This document shows positions 46,314 through 58,859 of a stretch of 64,000 nt of DNA, piece by piece (the first letter of the stretch is position 1; the number at the start of each line of letters is the position of its first letter). Position numbers and translations under genes: made by a program. Below the pieces are notes generated by a model that ran no database searches, was not told where the DNA came from, and saw nothing but the letters and a program-made list of their open reading frames with translations. Source of the DNA: Beta vulgaris subsp. vulgaris (Eukaryota > Streptophyta > Magnoliopsida > Caryophyllales > Amaranthaceae); the NCBI RefSeq assembly GCF_026745355.1, contig NC_079206.1:5663044-5727043 (forward strand). The letters are read 5' to 3'.

Positions 46314-49300
46314 TTAATTTGAAATTTCAGTTTTTATTTCATTCTTTTCGTGGTTATTCTTGTTCTTGTTCTTCCTTGTTATTAGTTCTTCATTCTTATA
46401 GTTTCATAATTGTTATTTCTATTAGTTTGATCATCTCTTAATCATGTTTAGCCTTAGATTAGTCATAGATTTTATGTTTAATTGCTTAGAATCCATGATT
46501 TGTGAGTAGTTTTATATCTAGGATTAGGGTGAAAGTATGGATTAGGGTTTTGAATGTTTTGTTGATGTGATTGTGATGTTTTAAAGAAGTTTATGAATTG
46601 ATCTTGGTGTTTTGAGACCTTAAGATAGATATTGATCACATTTACACTTTGGTATTTTGAATTCAAATGTTCTTTGAATCGAATTTTCAACTCTTTTATC
46701 ATCCCCAAGAATCAACTTAATTTTTAGGCCAAGATATTGGGTAGAAATTAAGGGGATCCTTTATTAGGGATTTTCCGAATTTATCGAATCTCTTAATCAA
46801 TTGACTAAAGACCATTCGATAAAGGATTCAATTGATTGATTAAGTGATTATTTTTTAGGACCATTCGAGAGAGAGGACTCGAGTATTTTAGAGGAAAACT
46901 AAACCTTGCATAATCGTCTCCGTTACTTCACAATCGTATTAACATTCATTATTGTCCATTCTTATTCATACTAGTAACCTTAACTCTAGTGTCTTCCTAT
47001 CTGATACATCAATTCGAGTTATTTGCTAGTTCTTATTATTAGCTAGTCATAGTTGTTACCAATTCTTTTCAAATCCCAAAATACCCTTCAATTAGGTAGT
47101 CTAGACTTGATAGATTTTAATTAGTCCCTTTTTCCCTGTGGATCGACCCTTGACTTGCCTTTGCTATATATGTTATTAGTAATTGCTTGTTAAGATTTAT
47201 AAATATTGTTTGGAAAGTGATTTTTGGTGTCTTAACGACACACAGGGTGCCTTCTAGGGACAAGGGAAGTCATTGGAAAGAAGTCAAGTGGATTAGAACG
47301 AATATATGGATGCATTTACGTTCATTTTGAGACAATTTTGGGTTTCACTAGAAATGAACAAATGCGGTGTTCAAAGGCTTTTCGAGGCAATGCAAATGGT
47401 GTGAAATACCCGCGCAACGTTACAAGTCACTTCGAATTTCATAGGAACATTTCGGGAGAAAATATGGCCAAGCCTGGAGAAGTCCAAATGTGTCTCAAAA
47501 ACAACCAAAATTGAAGGTTATAATACACGCTTTCGGACTTTCCCGGGGTCCAGGCTTCAAATGCTGCGGGATGCCTCCTAGGGACATGGAAGGTCGTTAG
47601 AAATGAGTCATGTGGCTTGGATCGATTATGTGGATGCCTTTACGTTCATTTTGAGACAAGTTTAGGTTTCACGAGAAATGAACAAATGGGGGTGTTTAAA
47701 GGATTTTCGAGGCAACACAAATGGTGCCAAGCACTCGCGTAACGCTACAAGTCACGTCGGCCTTCCTAGGAAATTTTCGGGAGAAAATATGACCAGGCCC
47801 GGAAAAGTCCAAAAATATACGAAAAACAGCAAAAATTGAAGGTTATAATACACGCTTTCGGACTTTCTCGGGGCCTAGGCTTCGAACGCCACGGGACGCC
47901 TCCTAGGGAAATGGGAGGTCATTGGAAAGGAGTCATGTGGCTTGGAATGAATATATGGATGCCTTTACGTTCATTTCGAGACAATTTTTTATTTCATGAG
48001 AAATGAACAAATGGAGTGTTTAGAGGCTTTTTGAGGCAACACAAATGGTACCAACCACCCGAGGAATGTTACAAGTCAACTCGTCCTTCCTAGGAACGTT
48101 TCAGGAGAAACTATGACCAGGCAAAGAGAAGTCAAAAAATGTCTCAAAAACATCCAAAATTTAAGATTATAATGCAAGCATTCAGACATTCTCCGGTCCG
48201 AGCTTCGAACGCCAAGAGATGCCTCTTACAGCCAAGAAAGCTCATTGGAAAGGAGTCATGTGGCTTGGAATGAATATATGCACGCATTTACGTTCATTTC
48301 AAGGCAATTTTAGGTTTCACGAGACATGAACAAATGGGGTGTTTAAGGCTTTTCAAGGCAACAAAACGGTACCAAGCACCCGCGCAATAGCACAAGTCAC
48401 GTCGACTTTCCTAGGAATGTTTCGGGAGAAAATATGACCAGGTTAAGAGAAGTAAAAAAAAATGTCCCAAAAATAGCCAAACTTGAAGGTTATAATACAC
48501 GGTTTGGAAATTTCTCCGGGTCCGAGCTCCGAACACCACGAGATGCCTCCTAGGACCATGAGAGGTCATTAATGGGAAAAGAGTCATGTGACTTTGAACG
48601 AATATATAGATGCATTTACGTTTATTTCTAGGCAATTTTAGGGTTCAAGAGATATGAAAAAATGGGGGTGTTTAAAAGCTTTTTGAGGCAACACAAATTG
48701 TGCCAAGCACCCGCACAACATTACAAGTCACGTCGGCCTTCCTCTGAAGTTTTTCGGGAGAAAATATGACCAAGCTGGAAAAGTCCAAAAATGTCCGAAA
48801 AACAGCCAGAATTGAAGGTTATAATACACGGTTTTGGTCTTTCTCCGGGTCCGAACTCCGAACACCACGAGATGCCTCCTAAGGCTATGGGAGGTCATTG
48901 GAAAGTAGTCATATGGCTTGGAACGAATATATGGAAGCCTTTACGTTCATTTCAAGGCAATTTTAGGTTTCACGAAAAATGAACAAATGGAGTGTTTAAA
49001 GGCTTTATTTACGAGGCAACACAAATGGTGCTAAGCACCCGCGCAACGTTACAAGTCACGTCGGCCTTCTTAGGAAATTTTCGGGAGAAAATATGACCAG
49101 GCCTGAAAAAGTCCAAAAATTGTCCGAAAAACAACCAAAATTGAAGGTTATAAATTATAATATACACTTTCGAACTTTCTCGGGGCCCGAGCTTCGAACT
49201 CCACGGGACGCCTCCTAGGGCAATGGGAGGTCATTGGAAATGAGTCATGTGGCTTCGAATGAATATTTGGATGCATTTACGTTCATTTCGAGCCAATTTT

Positions 49301-51155
49301 AGATTTCATGAGACATGCACAAATAGGGGGTTAGAAGTTTTCGAGGAAGCACAAATGGTGTCAAGCACCCGCACAACGTTACAAGTCACATCGGCACTCC
49401 TAGGAATGTTTCAGGAGAAAATATGACCAGGCCAGAGTAAGTCAAAAAAAGGTCCCCAAAACAGCCAAAATTGAAGGTTATAATACACGTTTTCGGACTT
49501 TCTTCGGGTCCGAGCTCCGAAAACCTCAAGCTCCTAGGGCCATGAGAGGTCATTGGAAAGGAGTCATGTGGCTTGGAACGAATATTTGGATGCATTTACG
49601 TTCATTTCAAGACAATTTTAGGTTTCACGAGAAATGAACAAATGGGGTGTTTAATGGCTTTTCGAGGCAACACAAATGCTGTCAAGCACCCGTGCAATGT
49701 TACAAGTCACGTCATTATTCCTAGAAACTTTTCGGGTGAAAATATAAACAGGCCCAGAAAAGTCTAAAAAATGTCGAAAAAATAGCCAAAATTGAAGGTT
49801 ATAATACACGATTTCGAACTTTCCCGAGGCCTGAGCTTCGAACGCCACGGTAGGCCTCCTAGGGAGATGGCAGGTCATTGGAAAGGAGTCATGTGGCTTG
49901 GAATGAATATATGGATGCTTTTACGTTCATTTCAAGACAATTTTGGGTTTCACGAGAAATGAACAAATGGGGTGTTTAAAGGCTTTTCAAGGCAACACAA
50001 ATTGTGTCAAACATCCGTGCAATGTTACAAGTTACGTCGGCCTTCCTAGGAACTTTTCGGGAGAAACTATGACCAGCCAGGAGAAGTCAAAAAATGTTTT
50101 AAAACCAGCCAAGATTGAAGGTTATATATAGTACACGCTTTCAGACTTTCTCTGGTTCCGAACTCTGAACGCCACGAGATGACACCTAGGGACATGGGAG
50201 GTCATTTGGAAGGAGTCATTTGGCTTGTAACGAATATATGGATGCATTTACGTTCATTTCGAGGCAATGATAGGTTTCACGAGACATGAACAAATGGGGT
50301 ATTTAAAAGCTTTTTGAGGCAACAAAAATGGTGCCAAGCACCCGCGCAATGTTACAAGTCACGTCGGCACTCATAGGATTGTTTCAGAGGAAAATATGAC
50401 CAGGCCAGAAGAAGTAAAAAAATGTTCCCAAAAACAGCCAAACTTGAAGGTTATAATACACTATTTTAGACTTTCTCCGGGTCCGAACTTCGAACACCAT
50501 GAGATGCCTCCTAAGGCCATGGGAGGTCATTGGAAATGAGTCATGTGGCTTGGAACGAATATGTGGATGTCTTTACGTTCATTTCGAGACAATTTTAGGT
50601 TTCACGAGAAATGAACAAATGGGGTGTTTAAAGGTTTTACCAGGCAACACAAATGGTGCCAAGCACCTACGTAACATTACAAGTCACTTCGGCTTTTCTA
50701 GGAAATTTTCGGGGGAAAATATGACTAGGCCAGGAAAAGTCAAAAAATGTCCGAAAAACAACTGAAATTGAAGGTTATAATACACGCTTGCAGACTTTTT
50801 CGGGGCCCGAGTTTTGAAAGCCACGAGATGCCTCGTAGGGCCATGGGAGGTCATTGGAAATGAGTCATGTGGCTTGGAACGAATATGTGGATGCCTTTAC
50901 GTTCATTTCGAGGCAATTTGGGTTTCACGCGAAGTGAAAAAATGGGGTCTTCATAGGCTTTTGGAGGCAACAAAAATGGTGCCAAGCACCTGTGTAATGT
51001 CACAAGTCATGTCGACTTTCCTAGGAATGTTTCGGGAGAAAATATGACCAGGCCGGAGAAGTCCAAAAATGTCCCAAAAAACAGCTAAAATTGAAGGTTA
51101 TAAGTATTAAAAATTAAAGGTGACCCAATCCAATTAAAATTTAATCGAACTAATA

Positions 51156-51461
51156 CTATCTCAGTTCTTTTTCTATTACAACAATGTGTTTGGACACAAT
51201 TTTTAAGGATTTGGAACAAATGAGTAGTTTAGCATAAAAGTAACTCTTTTATTAACTAGAGTAGGAGAGAAATCATTCTTAGAAAATAAAAGCAGTATAA
51301 GGCAAAGTGAGTAATTAATGATGGTTTTAATAAGATAAAGTAAATGCAATATTGTCAATTAAAGTTGTTTTTTATACCAAAATTGGAATTGTTGCAAACT
51401 TGCAATAGATGTGAAATTACCCAAAATAGTAATTATTGTTATATAAAAAGAACGGAGGAAA
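51156..51461. mobile_element. Stowaway-like MITE
   Basis: TA flanks on both sides. The left end is CTATCTCAGTTCTTTTTCTA and the reverse complement of the right end is TTTCCTCCGTTCTTTTTATA, both followed by ACAA-rich sequence. About 306 bp, starting 50 bp after the end of the 325-bp array. Confidence 0.5.
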
Positions 51462-51639
51462 TATATATTGTGACCTCGTATCATGTACGAATCTATATAA
51501 TATGTAAACTTTTGTGTATTATAGGAGCTTTAGTTCTTTACCATTTAATACTACCATACATTATCTATTCTAAAATAATTAAGATGTTGATAGAGATTGT
51601 GGAATTAAATAAAGCAAAGAGATAAAAACAAAAAAATTG

Positions 51640-52124
51640 TGACCTATGTGCAGAAAGAGTCGGTCTTATAAGAGACCATCTAATTTTAATTTAAAATTAG
51701 GCATTTTTGTCTGGTAAGGTGAAGGGGATTCACTTGAAGGGAGATATGGAAAATTACTCAAATAAGTCCTATGAGGTTTGATCCCTATAACTCAGAGATA
51801 ACAGATGGGAAGCGATACTGCTACTCCACCACCTCAACCTCAATTAGACAACTATTCAAGTTCAATAAGAAGTAAACTTACCACCTTTTGAATACAACTT
51901 GCAATAAGATTTGAACCCGTGACCTCTTGCTATTATAACATGATGACATAATTACCATCGCAACCAACTTTTGATCATACTTTAATAAGTGTCTACATTA
52001 TTATATTTGTATCTTTTAAATGTTGAATTTTTCTTGATATATTTTAGTAGAAATAGAAAATAATATATATCAAGTTCGAAAACACAATACCAACCAGGAG
52101 CAACGCCCGGGACCCAAACACTAG
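51640..52124 (+). mobile_element. Helitron-like 3' end
   Basis: The 3' end is well defined: GCCCGGG hairpin core, then ACCCAAACACTAG followed by T. It shares an internal block (CCCGTGACCTCTTGCTATTATAACATGA, here as CCGTGACCTC and TATTATAACATGA) with 43470-43500. The 5' end was not located, so the start coordinate is approximate. Confidence 0.5.
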
Positions 52125-52811
52125 TTGATTATTAAAAGATGTATCATGGAACATCCTCCATTTCAAAAAGCAATATATGGAATCCTGATTGCTGAGTCAA
52201 ATATGGAAATAATGAACTTTTTCGTTCTTAGCAGTTCTTTTTTGGGAAATCCTTTTCATCAGCCCCCTGCTTCTAACAAAACACAAAGCGCAGAGGTATG
52301 TCATTGAAAACACTAGTATCATCTATCTATATTTCCTTTTATGGTTTTTGTAATTGTTTTCTCGCTCCTCAAGTCATTGAGGTGTCTCTTTTCACTTGGT
52401 TTAGTACGCTCTCTTTGTTTGATACATTGACAAAGAGCATAATATTTGGTGCTATATGAAGATGCGTTTAAAACAACAGATTTTTTTTTTTTTGGGCAGA
52501 AATCCATGTAAAGGAAGTTTAACACACAGATACACTTGCGACAGTATACAAAATAGAAGCACTCAAAGTCAACACACACGTTACAACTTGCAAGTTGCAA
52601 TGCATTTATGCATGTTTACAGAGCCTAACTGAAACTTGAATTTTGCAACCATTATGAGTGTGGCTTAAGGTTTCCATGATGATTGCCTGCAAGTTATGGT
52701 GTAACTGTTTCTGATGAAAGTTATGGTGTAAACTGTTTTTGATGAAGGTTATGGTAAACTTTGTCCTTTGGTTTTCTTATAAAAATTATACTTTTAACAG
52801 ATCTTCAGGAG
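52125..52811. other. Spacer with a possible tiny P450 fragment
   Basis: Mostly unrecognised. Near 52660-52705 the minus strand reads like the LQAIIMET piece upstream of a P450 K-helix and may be another scrap of the CYP76-like cluster. A run of 12-13 T at 52481-52493 could mark the antisense poly(A) of an old retroposon. Confidence 0.3.
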
Positions 52812-53482
52812 TAGAGATAGCCAACAGTGCGGGTCAATTCAGCCCATCCAACCCAGCCAACCTCGTGGGCCGTGTGGGTCGGGTTTGCAAAAAGCCCGGT
52901 CCAGCCCAGCTTGAACCGTGAAATTGGTGGATGGGCTGTGGGCCAGATTTTTTGAGCCCAGCCCACTAGAGCCCGCTACTAAATCCGCCCAGCCCGGACC
53001 ACGAAACCGGTCCAGCCCAACCCATAAACCAGACCAGCCCAGTCCAAGTTATTATTGAACCAAATTGTGTATATTTTAATCAAATAGTATATATTTTAAT
53101 CAAATTGCATATATTATAATTCAATCAAATTTTAAAATAATGAAATTATTCATTAATTTTAATAATTGTATATATTTTTATTCATTTTAAAGATTTTATA
53201 TAACAATAATGAATAATTTCAATGATTAAATAATTTTGAAAATAAATATCTCATGCCAGCCCGCTAGCCCTGTCCAGCCCACTAGACTCACGAACCGCCA
53301 GAACCGCTTCTCGAACCGTGAAAACCGGTAACACACCGGTGTGGGCCAAGACTTTTCAGCCCGCAGACCAGCCCACCCAACCCATGAATTTCACGGTCCG
53401 GTCCTAGGCCGTGAAATCTCAGCCCAGTCCGCTTCGGCCCACGGTCCGGCCCGCCCAGCCCGCACCAGTGGCCATCACTAAT
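52812..53482. mobile_element. hAT-like non-autonomous element with CAGCCC-rich arms
   Basis: The left end TAGAGATAGCCAACAGTGCGGG and the reverse complement of the right end (TTAGTGATGGCCACTGGTGC, then GGG) are imperfect inverted repeats of the TAGNGATGGCCAACNG type known from plant hAT elements. The arms are dense in AGCCCAGCCC / GGGCTGGGC words; the centre (53050-53250) is very AT-rich. An exact 8-bp duplication was not found. Confidence 0.5.
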
Positions 53483-54066
53483 ATGGAGTATATTATTATC
53501 ATTAGAGCACCTCCAATGGCATAAATTACCCTCCCCATATGGACTCTCTCTCCTCAAATGGGGCTCCCCATGAGTGGGGTTGGTTCCCCATTTAATGAGG
53601 ATGCTCAAGTTTTAGGGGAGGTGCCCAAGTGAAGAACAAATGGGGAGCTTACACATGGCGGGTGAGAGAGAGAAAAAAAAGTCCAGCTGCCCATCAATTC
53701 TGACGCGCGGCAGAGGGAGAAAAAAAGAAAGGGAGAGCTGGCGTGGGCCAGTCTGACGCGCGCCCCTTTAGGCCCAATCAGAAGGTGACAAATGTCACCT
53801 TCTCCTTTAAAAGCAACGGTTATTTTTTAAAATAGCCGTTGCATAATTTTGCCATTTTAAAAAAAATCTGCTAATTAAAAAAAAAAAAATTATACCAACG
53901 TTCATATTTTTTAATTGTCTATAAATAGAGACCAATTTTGCCATATTTTAGATACATTCAAATTTCTTTACCTTTTCCAATCTTTAATTTCTCTAATTTT
54001 TCTCATCCTAATTATATATTTTATTCCTCTACTCTTTAAATACTTCCAAACAAATTATCCATAATT

Positions 54067-55308
54067 ATGAATCCTAATAATTCTAATTATGGAAATAGGC
54101 CTCAAAGAACCCCAAATTACCAATTTAATCTCAACCACCCACAAAATCCAAATTTCCCACAAAATTCTAATCCCCACAAAATTCTAATTTCCAATGTAAT
54201 CCAAATTTCCAACAAAATTCAAATTCCCCACAAAATCCAAATTTCCATCAAAATTTCGAACAAAACCCAAATCGTCAAAATACTAATATTGCTTTTGATC
54301 TAAATATGCTCAATAACCCTCAAATCCAAGCCTTATTCCAAGCATTTGTACTCCAAAGTCAACAACCTTCTAATTTCGAAACCTCGCCCATACTCCGGTG
54401 AATCTCTCATCTCCAATGTCTCAATATATGGATCAAAATCCTACAACTCCAGGGGGAGACGGGACAATAACCGAATACCGATTGGAGATTATTACCAAAC
54501 TCAACAACTCGGAGACGATGATGATGCTTATGATGATGATGATGAAGATGAAGCGGACCAAGGTGGAAAAGGTAAAAATAAGATACTAAAAGAAAGGTGG
54601 GGACATGATGAGGATATAGCATTGGTCTCCGGATACCTTAATTGTGGTGGTGATCCATTAGTGGGAACAGATCAGTCAAAGGCAAAGCTTTGGATAGAAA
54701 TCAAGCGCATCTACGATGCTGAAGTGGTAAAAAAACCATCACTCATCCACCCAAGGACCATGAAGTCAATTAAAGCGCATTGGAGAACCATCAACCGACT
54801 CGTGACTTTGTGGGTATCGCAACTCGGTGAAGCCGAGCGAATGAAATCAAGTGGAATGGCTATTACGGATGTAGAGGCTAAAGCTCATGAACTATACAAA
54901 CAAAAACAAAATAATAAAGCTTTCAAATTGTACCATTGTTGGATGGGAATGAGACACCTTTCAAGATGGCAACCCGGATATGATTCAACTGTTGTGAGTC
55001 AATCAAGTTCAAAAAGGTCAAGTGATGAAGTTGTATCAGTTTGCCCGGATGGTCAGAAGAAGGCTAAGGCACAAAGAAAGATGAAAGGAGTAGCTACAAG
55101 TTTAGATGATTTCAACAACACCTTAAGTGAAATGCAAGGTGAACGAATTACAATAAGGAAAAATATAGAAGAAATGATGGATTACCAAAAGCAGCGAGAT
55201 GAAAAGAAAATGAGGTTCAAGATGTATCAATTGTTGATGACCAAACCATCTCTTGATGCGGTTGAGTTCGAATACTATGAGAAGCTGAGAGAAGAGTTTA
55301 TGAAGTAG
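54067..55308 (+). pseudogene. Harbinger ORF1 (Myb/SANT-like DNA-binding partner), N-terminus frameshifted
   Basis: The first ATG (54067) opens an Asn/Gln/Pro-rich stretch (MNPNNSNYGNRPQRTPNYQF). Two frame changes, at about 54190 and before 54395, separate it from the main open frame, which runs to TAG 55306-55308. That part has an acidic Asp/Glu run, the trihelix/SANT-like domain (RWGHDEDIALVSGYLNCGGD, SIKAHWRTINRLVTLW, FKLYHCWMGMRHLSRW) and a charged C-terminal coiled coil (YYEKLREEFMK). Harbinger ORF1 proteins bind element DNA and bring the transposase into the nucleus. The DNA-binding part is intact; the low-complexity N-terminus is not. Confidence 0.8.
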
Positions 55309-55692
55309 TTTAGTTATAAGGTTGTTTTATTTAGTATCCTTAATTCTTTCGTAATTCTAGTATTTACTATCCTAGTTTGTATTGTTTTAATATTTTTTAT
55401 CTATTGAGAATCTTATCTTCTGAAAAGTGGATTACAATCTTATCTATTGAGAATCTTATCTTCTGAAAAGTGGATTACAATCTTATCTTTTGAAATTTTT
55501 TTTTTGGGATTGTGTAGTCCTTTCTTATCTTCAGAGATTGCACTCTTATCATCAAATGTCTATAAAAGATGAATTGGTTGAATGATAACATCACACCATA
55601 ACAGATAACACCATCCTTCTTTCTACAAAAAATATCATTCTTCTTCCTTCAAACCACTTCATTCTTCTTCTCTTCTTGCAACAAAAGGAAAC

Positions 55693-57072
55693 ATGAACTT
55701 GGATTACAATTCTTCAAGTTCAAGTGATGACCAGTTTGATGATATGGTCAATAACATGATTTTATACAACGCGTATCTTGAAGAACAAGAAGACTACGTA
55801 ATTCAACAAGCTGTTCAAACAATTGTCGCTCCAATCATAGAAGCCACTCAAAGAACATCTCCCAAAAAAAAAAAAAATTATTATTCCAAGAGACCATGCT
55901 GATGCAAATCAAAGGTTAATGAACGATTACTTTGTTGATCGTCCTCTATATACCGAAGACATGTTCCGACGCAGATTTCGTATGCGTCGTCCTCTTTTCT
56001 TTCGAATTATGAACGCACTCGCTGCGAAAGACAAATTTTTTCAACAACTACCAGACGCAACTGGGAAGCTAGGTGCATCCACTCATCATAAATGCACAGC
56101 AGCATTGAGGTGTCTAGCATATGGATCAGCATCTGACGCAGTTGCCGAGTACATCAAAATTGCTGAATCAACAGCAAAGGAGTGCCTTGTGCACTTTGTG
56201 CAAGGAATTCGAAAAGTTTTTACGACCGAGTACTTAAGGAGGCTTACAGTAACCGACTTGCAACGCCTCTACGTGACGGGGAAAGGCGGGGTTTTCCTGG
56301 AATGATGGGCAGCATAGATTGCATGCATTGGCAATGGAAAAATTGCCCACGAGCATGGAAAGGGTTGTATCAAGGTAGGTCCAAATCTGCAACGGTAATT
56401 CTAGAAGCCGTGGCCTCCGGAGACTTGTGGATATGGCATGCATTTTTCGGAACACCGGGAACTTGCAATGATATCAATGTATTGGCACGCTCTCCGGTGT
56501 TTGATGATCTTTATCAAGGAAGAGCTCCTGAGGTCACATTTAATGTGAATGGTAATACCTATAATAGGGGATATTACCTAACAGATGGGATCTACCCTAA
56601 ATGGGCAGTGTTCATGCCAGCAATTCGACTCCCACTATCTCCCGTCGATGAGTTGTTCACCAAACGTCAAGAATCAGTTCGGAAAGACGTCGAACGTGCG
56701 TTTGGGGTTTTACAAGCACGCTTTGCAATAATACAAAGGCCATCACTCATTTGGGATGAACACTTAATGTGGGAAATAATGCTGGCGTGTATCATTCTTC
56801 ACAATATGATTGTCGAGGATGAACGGGATACATATCTAAAATTATCAAGACGCATAGACTTCGAGCAAGAAAATGCCTCGATTGCTAGTACTTCGTCTAG
56901 CCATAGGCTTGAAACATTCTCTGTTCAACCTGGTCGCTACAATGATATAGGGATGCAACAATATTTGCAAAATAGAGCTGATGCGTGGGATAGAGATGTT
57001 CACAACTCCTTACAAAAGAACTTGGCTCAACACATTTGGCACAATTATCGCCAATCAACCAATGATGAGTGA
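55693..57072 (+). pseudogene. Harbinger DDE transposase with two frameshifts
   Basis: The ATG at 55693 (MNLDYNSSSSSDDQFDDMVN) starts the protein. A frame change falls in the A13 run at 55864-55877; the next segment (MNDYFVDRPLYTEDMFRRRF, HKCTAALRCLAYG, ESTAKECLVHF) is the N-terminal helix-turn-helix region. A second frame change near 56270 precedes the catalytic half. That half keeps the DDE_4/HARBI1-type residues: Asp in GSIDCMHWQWKNCP, Asp in GTCNDINVL, and Glu in RKDVERAFGVLQARF. It ends with TGA at 57070-57072. Both lesions are single-base in nature, so an assembly error is possible, at least at the A run. Confidence 0.88.
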
Positions 57073-57536
57073 ATTATTGTTTGTAATATTAAGTGTAGCC
57101 ATTGTTGTAAGAAATCTCAATTAAGTAGCTTAATTAAAAGATGAGCATAAATTAACGATTTATCGTTTTAATAGCGTGATTACCAATTTACATAGCGTAA
57201 TTAGCAACTACCGAATTTAATTAGTGTATCAATTATTTATTGATTAATTATGAAATTAATGAGGATAATTAAGATTTTTTTATTTAATTACAAAGAAATC
57301 ATGTTACATATGGAATATAATCAATAGATAAAATATTGGTGGGGTATGGGAAAGTAGGAGAGAGAAAAGATGGTGGGGTATAGGAAATAAGAGAGAGAAG
57401 ATAAATGGGGAGGTAGATGAGTGGAGGTATGTGTTTCAAATTTGAGTAAGATAAAATGGGGAGGTAGTGGAAAATGAGGTGGACAAATAAGGTGAGGAGA
57501 GAGAAAAAATGGGGTGCCCCATGAATGGAGGTGCTC

Positions 57537-58045
57537 TTAAGGGACCAAATAATTATCTTATTTGGAGGGTCTTAAAAGCCTCGTTTGCTTTAGTTTGAAA
57601 GTGACGGAAGATTACATATCATTGCTTGCAGGCTGCAGCATAATTTAATTTAGTTGTATATGCTCTGCATTGTACTTGAAATTTTCTGTACATAACATAG
57701 CCATTAGAACATATCATAATTGGATTAACGCGTGGAGGTTGAACTCACCGTGGAGAGATTTTCTCTTTTGACTTTCTAAGAACGAAACCCATCCTTTTAT
57801 CAATAACCACACCTTATTGTATGCTCAATTTTATATTTCTCAAGGTATGTGAGATCTTGTTTGATTAGGCCTAACGTAAGATCTTGTTTGATTAGGCCTA
57901 GCGTAATATACTTATTTTAAATATGAATAATCAAACATGTATTTTTCTTAAATGGAGCAAAAAACTGGGGACGAAGGGAGTTATCTGTAATAGTTTAGAC
58001 TAGTTCCAGTGTACCAGTAGTAAATGAGCGAACTGTGAAGGCTGT
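57537..58045. other. Spacer with a 27-bp tandem duplication
   Basis: Two copies of AGATCTTGTTTGATTAGGCC plus CTAACGTA lie at 57852-57878 and 57879-57905 with one change. Nothing else was recognised. Confidence 0.6.
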
Positions 58046-58569
58046 ATAATGTCTACATGTTTTCCCTGTGATCGTTGGTCAATCATGTTCTTAAATAGAT
58101 CTATCACCTTTCCAAAGGTGACACTCAGACAGCAATCTTCCATAATACCTCTAATATTCTCTCGTAATTCACAAACATATCAGAATTTAGATCACATTGA
58201 AAAAAAAAGTGGCGGATATACATACATATACGATATACCCACCGTAGCTACTTTTTGTAACATAGAAACAAGATCATTGTACTTGTATTTCTTCGAAGGC
58301 TTTAACTAGCATCAAGTCTGCTGGCAGAAAAAACCTACATGTTGCAGATTTTGCGAAAATTTCTACATTGGAAATCAACTGGCAGCCAAGCTATTGAACT
58401 TTTTTGAGTGCATGATCACCAATGTGGGCGTGGCCATTTAAGAAACAATTATTGCATGCCCGGCCCGAACAATATAGATGCCCTGTGCTAATATTGACAA
58501 ATAGCATGCATCAAATTAAGTTGTTCTCTTCAAAGTCTTTTGATAAATTCTTTTTTTGCTAAGCAAGTA

Positions 58570-58828
58570 CTACTTCCGTTTCAAATTAATTGTTACACTT
58601 ACACTTTTCACGCATGCCGATGCACTACTTTGAGCTTTTATATCTCTAATTTTGTATTTGTAAAAAATATAAAAACTACATATTAATAAAATACATACTG
58701 ATACGAATCTAACAAGATCCCACATGACTATGTTTTTATTCACGTATAAATCACAAATGAGGGTCAAAGTGCAATGTGTGAATAGTGTAAAATGTCAAAG
58801 TGTAACAATTAATTTGAAACGGAGGTAG
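58570..58828. mobile_element. Stowaway MITE within the P450 relic
   Basis: 259 bp between TA dinucleotides. The ends are near-perfect inverted repeats: CTACTTCCGTTTCAAATTAA on the left and CTACCTCCGTTTCAAATTAA as the reverse complement of the right, continuing TTGTTACACTT on both sides. The high end similarity suggests a fairly young insertion. Confidence 0.9.
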
Positions 58829-58859
58829 TAAGATATTAGATATATGAAGCAACAATTTA

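Larger units (their letters stand above)
44228..47240. mobile_element. Athila-like solo LTR inside the 325-bp array
   Basis: It starts TGATAAGTGCGTTTTTAACG and ends CTTAACGACA, with the 5-bp target duplication CACAG at 44223-44227 and 47241-47245. The late part contains TCCCTGTGGATCGACCCTT, a phrase common near the 3' end of plant Athila-type LTRs. Once the nested CACTA element (44987-46313) is subtracted, about 1.7 kb remains, the usual Athila LTR size. No internal genes or second LTR are present, so it is a solo LTR left by recombination between two LTRs. Confidence 0.8.
43962..51107. repeat. Array of thirteen ~325-bp tandem units, split by a solo LTR
   Basis: One unit lies at 43962-44222 (partial) and twelve at 47246-51107; the gap is the LTR insertion at 44228-47240. 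Every unit carries the same ordered landmarks: CACGAGAAATGAACAAATGG, GGTGTTTAAAGGCTTTT, CAAGCACCCGCGCAACGTTA, GGGAGAAAATATGACCAGGC, GAAGGTTATAATACACGC, CGAGCTTCGAACGCCACGAG and GGTCATTGGAAAGGAGTCAT. The landmark AAATGAACAAAT recurs near 43998, 47352, 47677, 47999, 48653, 48977, 49634, 49957 and 50608 (others with one change), giving a period of about 322-327 bp. Units differ from one another by roughly 10-20 percent by eye. Short ORFs inside on both strands recur in every unit and are by-products. Confidence 0.92.
53505..57536 (+). mobile_element. Full-length PIF/Harbinger DNA transposon
   Basis: 4,032 bp between TTA duplications (53502-53504 and 57537-57539). Inverted ends: GAGCACCTCCAATGGCATAA on the left; GAGCACCTCCATTCATGGGG is the reverse complement of the right. 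Subterminal CCCCAT/ATGGGG words recur on both sides. It encodes the standard pair, a Myb/SANT-like ORF1 protein and a DDE transposase, both plus strand, so it was autonomous when inserted. Both genes are now frameshifted. Confidence 0.9.

Noticed and set aside
44446..50765. Several 60-110-codon ORFs in the 325-bp array and the solo LTR
   Set aside because: The array ORFs follow the repeat period, change frame from unit to unit and match no protein family. They reflect the repeat, not genes.
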